Shown here: positions 10,406-20,840 of the stretch, in pieces
Position numbering within the stretch: the first letter of the stretch is position 1
How the letters are laid out: each line of letters starts with the position of its first letter
Assembly: GCA_001312405.1 (NCBI GenBank)
Contig: BBDR01000021.1
Location: forward strand, 1-64,000
Length of the DNA: 64,000 nt
Origin: Clostridium sp. NkU-1
GTDB taxonomy: Bacteria; Bacillota_A; Clostridia; Lachnospirales; Lachnospiraceae
Reading direction: 5' to 3'
Program-made: the position numbers and the translations under genes
Notes under the pieces: generated by a model
The model's input: the letters and a program-made list of their open reading frames with translations, nothing else
Databases searched by the model: none
Told to the model about the DNA's origin: nothing

Positions 10406-11089
10406 CTCCCCACACCACCTTTAAATATTTCGGCTCCTTCGGGTTGATCTCGATCTTTTCCCTGATTTTCCTTACATGAACCATGATCGTATCTGTGTTA
10501 ATGGCCCGTTCATTCCAGACCCGCTCATAAATCTCTTCCGCGGAGAACACTCTTCCCGGGTTTTTCATAAGAAGAGCCAATATCTTAAATTCAATGGGAG
10601 TCAGCTTTACCGGCTTTTCATCAACGGTCACTTCCACCGTATCCTCATTCAGCTCCAGTCCTCCGATAGAATAAACATTGCTTTTTTCCCTCTGCTCCTT
10701 TGCTTCCAGCATATCCATATATTTTTATAGCGCCTAAGCTGGGAATTCACCCTTGCCAACAGCTCCATGGGAGTAAATGGCTTTGCAACATAATCATCGG
10801 CGCCGATGTTAAGCCCCATGATCTTATCCACTTCCTCAGACTTTGCCGACAGGATGATCACAGGAAAATCATAGGTTTCCCTTAATTTCACGGTCATGGT
10901 AATGCCATCCATTCGGGGCATCATCACATCCACAATAGCCAGATGGATCTCTTCCTTCTCTAATATCTTAAGGCCTTCCACACCGTCCGCCGCCTGAAAC
11001 ACCTCGTATCCCTGGCTCCTTAAATATATCACGATCCCCTCTCTGATCTCTTTATCATCCTCTACCAATAAAATGTGGTTTGCTTCCAT
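10377..11089 (-). CDS. OmpR-family response regulator (frameshifted copy)
   Basis: A receiver domain (MEANHILLVEDD, phospho-acceptor in VDVMMPRMDG, conserved Lys in DYVAKPF) is followed by a winged-helix DNA-binding domain (LTPIEFKILALL, TIMVHVRKIREKIE, VWGVGYKIE). A single missing A in the run near 10726 splits the gene between the domains; restoring it gives 237 residues. The ATG at 11089 has GGAGAG upstream. It is cotranscribed with, and overlaps, the sensor kinase that should phosphorylate it. Confidence 0.88.
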
Positions 11090-11112
11090 GTTTTCTCTCC
11101 TTTCCCTTTTTC

Positions 11113-11157
11113 TGTCCATTCTGTCTGGACATAGAGGTATGCCTGTAAGGCGTTCCT
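11113..11157. repeat. Dispersed double-hairpin element, copy 1
   Basis: TGTCCA-ttctgtc-TGGACA followed by AGAGGTAT-GCC-tgtaa-GGC-GTTCCT. The same architecture recurs at 31966-32070 (twice) and 37994-38034 with paired base changes, each time just upstream of a minus-strand gene. Confidence 0.55.
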
Positions 11158-11326
11158 CATTTCTGCCCGGTTTTTAGGCAAAAAGGTATCCCCATTTATG
11201 ATACCACATTTTCTATCTTTTTACTTTAATTAAAGGATACGGGAGCAATCTTAAATGGAAGGGCACAGAAAACGAAAGAAATTCTAAAATTTTCATCTCC
11301 TTCTTTATCAGGCATTTCCATAAAAG

Positions 11327-11367
11327 AAAAGGCGCATCAGGATTTCCAAAATCCTTAATGCGCCTTT
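11327..11367 (-). terminator. Terminator of yhaM
   Basis: AAGGCGCAT-C-AGGATTT / AAATCCT-TA-ATGCGCCTTT forms a long stem, followed by TTTTCTTTT on the minus strand, seven bases after the yhaM stop. Confidence 0.75.
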
Positions 11368-11373
11368 CCTATG

Positions 11374-12317
11374 TTATTCCGATGTCTTCCGTATATTGCT
11401 TTCCATCAGCCGGTTATATCCCAGCCAGCCGTTATTGTCTCCTGCACCCTTTAACACCTCGATCATGGTCTCCATCTTGGCATCTGTATTATCTGCAAAA
11501 TTCAAAGCCAATGCCTCAATCAAAGCCGGTTTTTTGGGAGAACCATATTCCAGCTCCCCATGATGGGCCAGAATGCAGTGCTTCAGCTCAGAAGCCGTCT
11601 TTCCGGAAACCTTCAATCGTCCGGATCCTCTCTCCCAGCATTTCCGTTCCAATGATGATATGGCCTAAAAGCTGCCCGTCATCGGTATAGTCGTTCTCCG
11701 GAAATGTGGAAAGCTCCCTGGTCTTTCCGACGTCATGGAACATGGCAGCGGTAATGAGCAGATCCCGGTTAATGAACGGGTAGTAGCCGGCGTAATAATC
11801 GCACAGCTTTACAACACTTAAGGTATGCTCCAAAAGGCCGCCCACAAAGCCATGGTGAACGCTTTTCGCCGCAGAGTGAAACTGAAATGCTTTAGCAAAA
11901 GCAGCATCTTCTACAAAAAAAGCTTTCTGACAGCTTTCTTAAATAAGGGTTCTTAACCGTCCGGATAAAGCCCAGAAGCTCCTCAAACATTAGTCCGATA
12001 TTCTTAGAGGAAACCGGAAGATAATCGCCGGGGGCAAATTCTCCCTCATCCGCTTTCCGGATCCGTTTGATATTTAACTGGTTGGAATTCTGGAAAACAG
12101 TCACATCTGCATCTATGTATACATAATCCAGAGTTTCAAAATTTCCGATTCCCGGTGAACCCAGATCCCAGATCTTGGCATCCACGGTTCCGGTCTTGTC
12201 CTGAAGAATCAGGTTTCCATATTCTTTTCCTGATTTCGTCAAAGCAATCTGCTTATTTTTACATAAATACACATCTGACACATGCATTCCTTCACGGAAT
12301 GAATCTACATACCTCAT
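11374..12317 (-). CDS. yhaM: 3'-5' exoribonuclease YhaM family (frameshifted copy)
   Basis: YhaM proteins join an OB-fold nucleic-acid binding domain to an HD hydrolase domain. Here the OB part is residues 1 to about 120 (LILQDKTGTVDAKIWD) and the HD part carries GGLLEHTLSVVKLC and MFHDVGKTREL, then LKHCILAHHGELEYGSP. Two shifts occur: an A7 run at 11915-11921 (six expected, SFFVEDAAFAKAF) and another near 11610. Corrected length is about 314, the size of Bacillus YhaM. GGAGG lies six bases before the ATG at 12317. The htrA-like gene precedes it on the same strand. Confidence 0.87.
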
Positions 12318-12365
12318 TGTTTTCCTCCACATTCTTAGCCCCAGGCAACACGGAAGCCAGGAAGA

Positions 12366-13674
12366 TTACCTGGCTCCAATGGTTACCTGATACTGTATCT
12401 CTTTATATTCTTCCCTTCCATTGCGGGAAACACTCACAGTAATCACATCTCCTGGATTGGAATCCTCAAGCACTGCCTGAAAGTCCTTCATGGTAACAAT
12501 GGTTTCATCTCCCATGGTCCTTATAATATCGCCGCACTGGATCCCCGCATTATAGGCAGGACTATCTGCGTTCACATCAACCACATACACCCCAAGAGGC
12601 ATACCGTTGCCATTCATAACGGCACTTACTTCCTGTCCCTTAATGCCAAAGTATGGGAATGGCACACCATTGCTTATCTTTTCCAGAATGGTCTTATAAT
12701 CGGATATGGCCATAGCTGCCGTCATATCCTTACTGTCGTCATTTTTATAATCATCCGTTACCCAGCCGATGATCTGGCCTGATGTGTTCATGAGGAACGT
12801 GCCGGTTCTGGCATTTCCCTTCACATCAGAATAAAGGATGCGCGTCATACCATCGGTAATCTGCACATTTTTCGTTATATACGATATAAATCCATATCCA
12901 GCAGAATGGACCATGCCGGCAGGGCCGCCAATGGCCACAACCAGATCCCCCTGCTTTACGGAATAGGAATTCCCTAACGGGATTGCCTTAATCTCCTCTA
13001 ACAAAGCTCTTCCAAGATCCGCCGTGGAAACGCTTACGATGGCCATTCCGGAAAGCTTATCGGTCTGCTTAATGGTTCCCTGAACCTCTGACCCGTCAGA
13101 AAATGCCACACGGATAGCCTCCGCATCCTCAACTGCTTCATCTGATGTAAGCACCAGAAGCTCCTGGTTTGTAGAAGCAGTGATCACTCCGGAGAACAGG
13201 CCGGAATTTTCTACAGGGTTGTTAAACCAGTCTGTCTGGGTCTTTACAGAGTGGACCGTTACAATCCCCTTGTCCACCTTTTGGACAAGAGACCTTAAGT
13301 TTCCATACAGGGTATTTAAATCATCTACTGAAAACGGATATTTCTCCATAGCGGACTTTAAAATATCCTCGATCGGTTCTGTCTCAGCCACAGACCCTGT
13401 TTCAGCCTCAGAAGGCATAGTTTCAGGATCATCCTTTGGTATGGTCACAGGAACACTTTCACTGGTGGATCCTTTTGCAAAAAAATCTTTCAGCTACAGG
13501 TCGGGATATGGCAAATGTAACAGCTGCAACAATTCCGAAAATAACCGCAGTCGCAATAAGGCCCAAAGCCCTTTTTAGCATATCCCTTTTTGACATGGGC
13601 TGTCTCACTATCTTTTCATTGATAAACTGACGCGGCTCCGTCTTTCTATCATCTGGCCCGTTATTTTCCGGCAT
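12366..13674 (-). CDS. HtrA/DegP-like membrane protein without a catalytic triad (frameshifted copy)
   Basis: About 435 residues: a Pro/Asn-rich cytoplasmic start, one membrane helix (LKRALGLIATAVIFGIVAA), an acidic linker, a trypsin-like fold and a C-terminal PDZ domain (GVYVVDVNADSPAYNAGIQCGDII). Family members carry His in a TNxHV motif, Asp in a DLAV motif and Ser in GNSGGP. Here these positions read LTSDEAV, SGMAIV and GNARTGTFLMN, so none of the three is conserved. I infer a non-proteolytic, PDZ-bearing scaffold or sensor. An A7 run at 13479-13485 breaks the frame after SRPVAERFF. Confidence 0.8.
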
Positions 13675-13981
13675 ACTTACCCTCCTTTGCAGAAGACCTA
13701 AGTACCATTATAAGGTTGTTCCACCCTTAATGCAAGAAAAAAACTACAGAAATAACATATCCATTACATAAATTACCGCAACAACATGGAATTTTCAGTC
13801 TGTAGGTAAGCAGACATGTTTCTCTTAATGGAGCGTTTTTAAAATTTATGAAAAAGATACGTTCTGACAATGCTCTTATCATATGCAGTTTAATGCATAT
13901 ATAAAGATGGGGGATGTGCCTCTATTCTTCCCTTTTCCCCCGTTCATATTAACTATATCAGTTGTCAATATATAAAACTTT
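13675..13981. other. Intergenic boundary of the AT-rich island
   Basis: About 300 bases without a gene. Base composition drops from the ordinary level of the htrA-like gene to the AT-rich level of the island. No direct repeat, tRNA gene or integrase was recognised at this edge. Confidence 0.4.
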
Positions 13982-14456
13982 TTATAAATTTACTTCTAAA
14001 AATAACCTTTGTGTTTTCATGCCTTTATGTTTGTAGAATTCCAAAGCATTTTTATTAAAATCCCAAGCCATGAGTTCTAACCTTTTTGCTCCTCTTGCCT
14101 CAGCTAATTGTTTTGCATATTGATACAATTTGCTTCCCACTCCGAGACCTTGATATTCATCACTAACGCAAATGCCATCAATATAGGCTATAAAGCTTGA
14201 TACCATTGCCGGATTATTGGCGGAAATACGGAAAGTTATAATACATATGCCTGCAATCTCATCTCCATTGGATGCCACAAATATAGTTAAATTTTCTTCC
14301 TTCAATTTTTCAATATAATCTCCGTAGGTATATAGTTGTGCAATATTCTGATACAAATCAGGCCTATTATTTGCATGAATGTTATGCAATTTACACATTA
14401 ACTTATCAACCGTTTTATAATCGTTTTTTTGTTGCCTTTCTGACTTGTATATCCAT
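13982..14456 (-). CDS. GNAT family N-acetyltransferase (frameshifted copy)
   Basis: Transfers an acetyl group from acetyl-CoA to an amine. The acetyl-CoA motif is VSDEYQGLGVGSKLYQYA, followed by ELMAWDFNKNALEFYKHKG. A T7 run at 14424-14430 splits the N-terminus; six bases give MDIQVRKATKNDYKTVDKLM and 157 residues, a normal size. It is the last co-directional gene of the AT-rich island, 110 bases after tldE. It could acetylate the peptide product, give self-protection, or be unrelated. Membership in the pathway is inferred only from strand and composition. Confidence 0.8.
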
Positions 14457-14564
14457 AACAATTATCATAACTCAGTATTTTGACCGAATTTTCCTTTCCT
14501 TAAAATCTGTTGTCCAGCTATAAAGTGCAGTTAAACATATTTTCAACGCATAAAAATATATTTA

Positions 14565-15893
14565 TTAACCTTTTCCGCTTATTATAAAATTACTGAATAA
14601 TATACTTGGACTTCCAAAAAGAGACTTAGAAGGTATTCCAAAATAAATGTCATTTCCAACAGCAAGAATCGATTTAAACAATTCATAAATATTACCAGAA
14701 ATAACAAATTGCTCAATAGCTGTGTTTCTGTTTTTAATAATTAAAATTCCTTTAGCCGGAAGGCTAAAATCTCCTGACGTTATATTTAACCCTGAATTTA
14801 GTCCACTTATTTCCGTAACAACAATTACCTTATCGACCTTTTTTTTTAATTCTTCAAAAGATGTTCTTCCTTTTTTTAATGTATAGATTTGTTGGATAAA
14901 TACTTGTAGTTGTTCCATCTCCAGTAACATAACCATTTGATGTTGATTTCTTCCCCATCTTTATGCCCATTTTGACATTATATAATAAAGTAATCAATTT
15001 ACCATTTTTTATAACATATTTTTTTATAGATGGTGTTCCTTCTTCATCATATTTACGATAATTATTATGCATTAATGGATTATCAATAATCGTCAATAGG
15101 GGTGATGCAATTATAGTACCTTCTTTGTTTAATAAAATACTCAGGCCATTATAAACTCTTTCGGCTGAAAATATTGGAGCAATCTGTTGAAGCAATTTTG
15201 TCATGACATCATTTTTAATAATAATGTTATATATCCCAGACTTCGGAGATTTTGATTCAATTTTTGCCAGTGTTTTATTAATAGCATCTTCAACACATAA
15301 ATTTATATCTATTTGATCGTTACATGATATGTAAGATAACCCTGAATACTTTCTTCCTTTCTTCTCCATCAAAACATTGATAGATAAATAGCCCGTATTA
15401 TAAACTTGTCTTAAATTCATCCTATTTGAATTATAAATATTAACTATAATTTTTTTGGTATTATGCAGAATAGAAATAACCTTCAAGTCTGAGATTCCTT
15501 TATTAAATATAGCTTTTTCAAGGCTTTTAGCTAAGCTGATTTTACAGACATTATTCATATCTACTAATTCACAATATTTCCTTTTTTTGCTTATAAACAC
15601 AGTTGCCTTTTGTAACCTTTTCAACCTCTTTAACATATTGAGCATTATCAATTGCATGCATAACCAATATTTCCGGCTTTTCAAAACATTCAGTATACGC
15701 ACATCCTGTATTAATTTCCCAATTAATAGATAAACTAATACTTCTTTTGATGCGATAATATAATTATCTATCTCTCCATTTAATATATTAAACTGTGTTT
15801 TTTTCTTTTTTTAATATGTACTACTTCTACATAGTTACATCCTATTTCTTTAGTATACTCAAAAATTCTTTTAATATAATTATAGTTTTCCAC
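14565..15893 (-). CDS. tldE: TldE/PmbA-like partner subunit of the TldD protease (frameshifted copy)
   Basis: TldE is known to pair with TldD to make a metalloprotease that trims modified peptides such as microcin B17 precursor. Family signatures seen are NGEIDNYIIASK, SPLLTIIDNPLMHNNYRKYDEEGTP, the glycine-rich STSNGYVTGDGT region, SGDFSLPAKGILI and the C-terminal GSPSILFSNFIISG. There is no HExxxH, as expected for TldE. At least four A/T runs of seven and one short run break the frame; corrected length is 441 residues. The GTG start at 15893 overlaps the end of tldD by 14 bases, so the subunits are translationally coupled. Confidence 0.82.
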
Positions 15894-17267
15894 GCTTTTT
15901 CTTACCACCAATTAAGATATTACTGACTTTTATTCTAGGTTGCCCTATTCCAACAGGTAGTTTACCTGACTTTGATACACACATGCCTTGTCCCAGTTCT
16001 AAATTATTAGCCACCTTTTCAATGTTCATTAATACTTCAGAACTTTTTCCTATTAAGGAAGCTCCTCTAATTGGATAACCTATTTTTCCGTCCTTTATCC
16101 AGTAGCTTTCGGTAACAGAGAAGTTAAATTCACCAGTTATTACATTGGCTGATCCACCTCCAACGTTTTTTTACATACAAACCTTCTTTAATATCTTTAA
16201 ATAATGAATCAGGGTCATCTGTTCCCCCCACAATATATGTATTAGTCATTCTTGATGAAGGAATATATGTATAATTTTGGCGCCTACCATTTCCAGTACT
16301 TTTCTGCCCTAATTTTTCAGCCCCTGATTTATCAAATAAATATCTCTGTAATATACCATTCTTTATAATAACGGTATGCTGCGTTGCTGTTCCCTCATCA
16401 TCAATACATGATGACCCCCAGCCTCCTCTTATTCTTCCATCATCAATGTATGTAACACAATCCGCAGCTATTCTAACACCTATTTTATTACTGAATTCTG
16501 AATATCTTTTAACTGCATTATCAGATTCTAAGGGATGTCCACAAGCTTCATGAAAAATAACTCCACCAAAACCACTTTCTATAACTGCAGGGTATGTTCC
16601 ATATGGACATTCTGATGCGTGCAGCATATTAATTGCTGTCTGAGCAACATCTTTTCCAAAACCTTCACAATCAACATTATTCCAATATGAATATCCAGTA
16701 CTTCCTCCAAGGGTCTTTATTCCTGTTTGACTATCCTTCTCATTAGATGCAACTACTTTCACAGTACATCGTGTTCTTGGTCTGTTATCATATTGAAAAT
16801 TTCCTCCACTATCGCATATAAAAACATCTTGTTCAATATCAATATATTCCACACCAGCAAGATTAATTTCATTCGAAAAACCTTTTGCAGACTTATATAT
16901 ATCAGATATAAGTTTGATTCTTTTAGCATTTGTAACATTATCAAATATCTTTTTTTTCAATTATTTTATTATTACTCATTGGTAAACTTATTGGAAAATA
17001 TCCCAGCGATATCTCTGATGTTAATATTTTTATTAACTGGATTAATTTACTTTTAGAAAGGCTGTTTGTATATGAATATGCTGTTTTACCTTTCGCAATT
17101 ATTCTTATACCGGCCCCATATATTTCCGAATATATTAAGTTCTTTATATCGCCATTTACTATAGATACTCCATTTTGTGTAGTATGTTCTGAAAATATTT
17201 CTACATAATCTGCACCACGAGATAACCCTAGTTCTACTACTTCTTTTGCAATTCTTGCATCAACCAT
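15880..17267 (-). CDS. tldD: TldD-like zinc metalloprotease (frameshifted copy)
   Basis: Catalytic subunit of the TldD/TldE protease. The zinc motif HEACGH is at about residues 239-244 (VIFHEACGHPLESD), and the family tail VGGGSANVITGEFNF, GYPIRGASLIG and PVGIGQPRIKVS follows. Two shifts occur, at T8 (16950-16957) and T7 (16166-16172). One base fewer in each gives 461 residues, close to the usual length. MVDARIAKE at 17267 is the preferred start because AAGGTGAG lies about nine bases upstream. In RiPP loci this pair removes leader peptides or degrades followers; that role is inferred here. Confidence 0.87.
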
Positions 17268-17286
17268 TCTATTTACTCTCACCTTT

Positions 17287-18467
17287 TTATTGCTCTTTAA
17301 TATTTATAGAGTCCAAATAAATATGTAATATATTCAAAATAATTTCTCTATGAGTTTCACTTCCTATCATACTTATAAATTTTAATATTTCTTTCTCAGA
17401 TGCCCCATATTTGCAGAATAGCTTTTTATTCAGTTCTTTATTATCAAGCACTATATTTAATCTTTCAAAAAAATTTTCCGTAACCAAATAATTCTGAAAG
17501 ATAATTATCACAGACCTTTATACAGTAATTATTCCATTTTTCTATTAATGCTGCATCATCACAAATAACACTGTTTAATTCTTCGATTTCTGTATTAAAC
17601 TTAATCAGATTTTCATCTTTCATAAGATCAATGCCATTCGAATTACAGTGCTGATCATATGGGATTATCTTATACGATGTTTTATTATAAAAATCTATAT
17701 CAATTTGTACTAAATATCCCCTAAAAAAATTATTATATTTAATATCATAGTTAAATATGAAATTTCCCTGACCATACGATATAAATCCATCTTTATAGTA
17801 TTCTGTTCCACTCGTACAATGTGAATGCTGCCATAATATGCAACTTGCCCCTGAATCTATTAAGTTTTTACTTATATTTTTCATCCTTGGACTAGGATAT
17901 CTGAAGAATTCTCTCCCTCCATGTAAAATTATAATCTTTACATCACATGTTTTCATATCATTGTATATTGTTTTTGCAATTCTGAAACAATCTAAAGAAT
18001 TTGCTCCTGGTTCATAATCCGAAGCTAATTCATCTTCATTTTCTGCTGCTGATAGTATTCCTATTGTCTTATGATTAATATTTAATATCATAGGCTTTGA
18101 TGCTTCTAATATATTTTTTTCCAAGACCAACAGTTTCAATCCCATATTCGCTACACGCTTTTAAAGTTGATATTATTCCTTCTTTACCGTAATCCTTAAT
18201 GTGATTATTAGCTAAAGATAGATATTTTATATTTGCTTTCTTGATTGCATTCAAGCAATGTGGATTCGCAGCAAATTTGAATCCAATTTTTTTTACTGGA
18301 TTTATATCTTCACACAATGTTGATTCTAAGTTCGCAATAGCAATATCTGCACTTTGGAATAGATGAAGAGAATCACCAAATAATTCATCTACATTACCCC
18401 CAATAAATAACTCCCTATCCTTCATGCTTGGACATATATCACTTGCTACAATAATTCTTGTATTCAT
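17287..18467 (-). CDS. CapA-family metallophosphatase-like protein (frameshifted copy)
   Basis: CapA/PgsA-type fold of the calcineurin-like superfamily. Motifs in order: IIVASDICPS (metal Asp), ANLESTLCED, LSLANNHIKDYGKEGI (Asn-His), GREFFRYPSPRMK, ASCILWQHSHC and YGQGNFIFNY. The usual GHHPH is WQHSH here. No signal peptide or membrane helix is seen, unlike capsule-synthesis CapA proteins, so a cytoplasmic role is likely. A helical tail of about 75 residues follows the domain. T7 (18114-18120) and A7 (17467-17473) runs break the frame; corrected length is 392 residues. It sits between the methyltransferase and tldD, 20 bases from the latter. Function in the pathway is unknown. Confidence 0.75.
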
Positions 18468-18566
18468 AGTAACACCTTCTTCGCACTTAATACTACTTTT
18501 AACAATAGTTTTTATTTTTCTGCAATTATACATGAGTAGACTACTTTTACTGGTAACGAACCTTCA

Positions 18567-19341
18567 TTATCTGCATATGAGTTCATATTTTCCACGAATT
18601 TTTTTCATCAATAAACTTTGCTTATCCTTTTCAACTAAGTTTAACCATTGATAACGAAACATCATGCGAAATAAATAATAATTTATAAAGCTTATACCAT
18701 CTATAAATTCCATTGTGAAATTTTCTATTTTGATATTAATTACTTTATATGATAATTCCAATAAAACCTTATTATAATAGTCAATATCTTTTCGTTGCAT
18801 AAATAAAATTTCATTATATTTTTTTTTAACATCTTTAATGTTTAATTCATCCAATGTATTAATAAATATGTCATTTATTATTTTCATTGAACTTGGTAAT
18901 ATAACTGTAAATATAATACGGCCACTTTTTTTAAGTATCCTATAACATTCTTTTAATACCACCTTCTTGTCCTTACATGCACTTATACCATTATTTGATA
19001 AAATAAAGTCCAGCCTTTCATCCTCAAACGGTGTCTTTTCAGCAAAGCCATTAACTGTTGTAATATTTGTTAATGACCTTGCCTTTGCTTTTGATTCTAA
19101 AAGCTCAAGTGCTTTTTTTCCATGGATCTAAGGCATATATTTTTCCTTTATTTCCTAATCTGGCTGCTATCTCAAGAGAAGGAAATCCTGTCCCACACCC
19201 TAAATCAAGTATATTCAGATTTACTCCAACCTTTATTTCATTTAGCAACGTAATGCCAAAATAAGCGCTCCATATTGGCAGATCATCATAGAATGGCGTT
19301 ATATCATCCCAATTAGATATTTCACGATATATCTTCTCCAT
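18567..19341 (-). CDS. Class I SAM-dependent methyltransferase (frameshifted copy)
   Basis: Rossmann-fold methyltransferase. Motif I ILDLGCGTGFPSLEIA binds S-adenosylmethionine, YALDPW carries the acidic residue of motif II, and DFILSNNGIS with LKECYRILKKSGRIIFT marks motifs IV-V. A T7 run (19113-19119) splits the gene; six bases join DPWKK to ALELLESKAKARS and give 257 residues. The ATG overlaps the end of the exporter gene by 20 bases. A role in methylating the island's peptide or a small intermediate is inferred from location. Confidence 0.8.
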
Positions 19342-20570
19342 TTACGTTCACAACGTCCTTGTCTAATTTAAGATTTTTTAACAATACATATGTAATAAGC
19401 ATCATTAATAAAACAATGGCTAATAAAAATATTTGATATGTTAATGCAATAGAAGATGATGCATAATACCTGCCAATTTATCTGAAAGTCCAGCAAATAA
19501 AGTTCCAATACTTCCAAATAGCCAAATAGCAAATCTTCTAACAGCAAAAATCTGCCTTGTTTAGTAATAGGAACATTAGTCTGCCACCATGCCTGGCTAC
19601 AAGCATCCATGATTTGATTAGCTATGGTAAAGATTATTACTCCGAATCCGCTGACCCATACAAACCTCTGATAACATATGATCAGCATTCCTAAATATGA
19701 GAGGCTAACACCAATCTTGAATGACCTTCCAATTTTATCGCCTACACCTAAAGTGGTTATAAGTACTGCCCCTAATACTCCGCCAATGCCAAATAATGTT
19801 TCAATATTACCATAGATTATGGAACCATTACTATACTCCGACAATATGTAAACCGGCAGGATAACGTTAATTGAATTACTTGCAAATATATATATTGCAC
19901 AAATGATAAGGACATATAACATATTTTTATTATCACCAATAAAAGTTATACTATCTTTAAGCGAATTGCAGCCCTCCTTAAAAGATATTGCCTGATTAAC
20001 TTCAAGTAACCTATTAGTAAGCCTTGTGAAACAAATTAGAATACATGATACTATTAATGTTAATAAATTTATAATATAAAAAAAAGGTAATGCTAAAAGC
20101 AGAGTACAAATAACCTCCTACGACAGGTGCCAGTATTGATGGCAATGCTGTAGCAACCATATAAAGACCATGTGCTCTGGCATATTGATTATCTTTAAGC
20201 AACGATGATGTTATAACAGAATACGCAGGAAATCTAAATGATTCTGTTAATCCAACGAGCAGATTAATTATAATAATTAATTGAACAGTTAAAAAAATCC
20301 TGCGTATATAAGAAGATAATGCTTAAACATACAATCAATTCTCCAATTTCGCTTACTAAAAGCATAAGCTTTCTATTTAGTTTATCCACTAAATATGAGG
20401 CTAATGGTGATAATATAATCCTAGGAACAATAAATGATAATGTAAGTAGAGATAAAGCCATTGATGATGTTGTATTTTCATATACCCAAACTATTAATAC
20501 AAATTCGCATAGTACTGTTCCAAAAGTCGAAAAAAAATTGGCTCATTAATATTTTTAACCAGTTTTTCAT
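19322..20570 (-). CDS. MFS-type exporter (frameshifted copy)
   Basis: Major facilitator with about 12 hydrophobic segments and the motif A type loop SYLVDKLNRKLML between helices 2 and 3. It begins MKNWLKILMSQFFSTFGTVL and ends near VLLKNLKLDKDVVNVNGEDIS. Runs A8 (20530-20537), A7 (20291-20297) and A8 (20078-20085) each carry one extra base, and two single-base losses occur near 19550 and 19460. The corrected length of 415 residues is typical. It probably exports the island's product or gives self-resistance. GGAAAGGTG lies about 12 bases before the ATG. Confidence 0.8.
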
Positions 20571-20840
20571 ATTTATAAATACACCTTTCCATATCAATAG
20601 TTATAAAACTGCTTTATAAACCCTATATATTTTCACTTTTTCGTGCAATAACATTTATAGTAAATATTACTACAAGCTCCATATCTTAACGACTTTTACT
20701 GTGCCTTTATACATTTGATTATCACAAGTGTTTTGTTTTCAATGTAGTGTTTGTATTTTTAATAGTCACGTCGTCTACAATATACGGAATTTCATCAGTT
20801 ATTCGACAATTTTAAAATGGTGGAATATTTAGCACTTAAG

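Noticed and set aside
15880..20570. The island as a group of decayed pseudogenes
   Set aside because: Nearly all breaks are one-base run-length changes that also hit core genes such as mutS2 and phoU. After correction every gene has a normal length and intact motifs, so decay is not needed to explain them.
20600..20840. A second precursor peptide between the exporter and PP-loop genes
   Set aside because: A 28-codon minus-strand stretch (RITDEIPYIVDDVTI) is open, but it has no start codon and no ribosome binding site.
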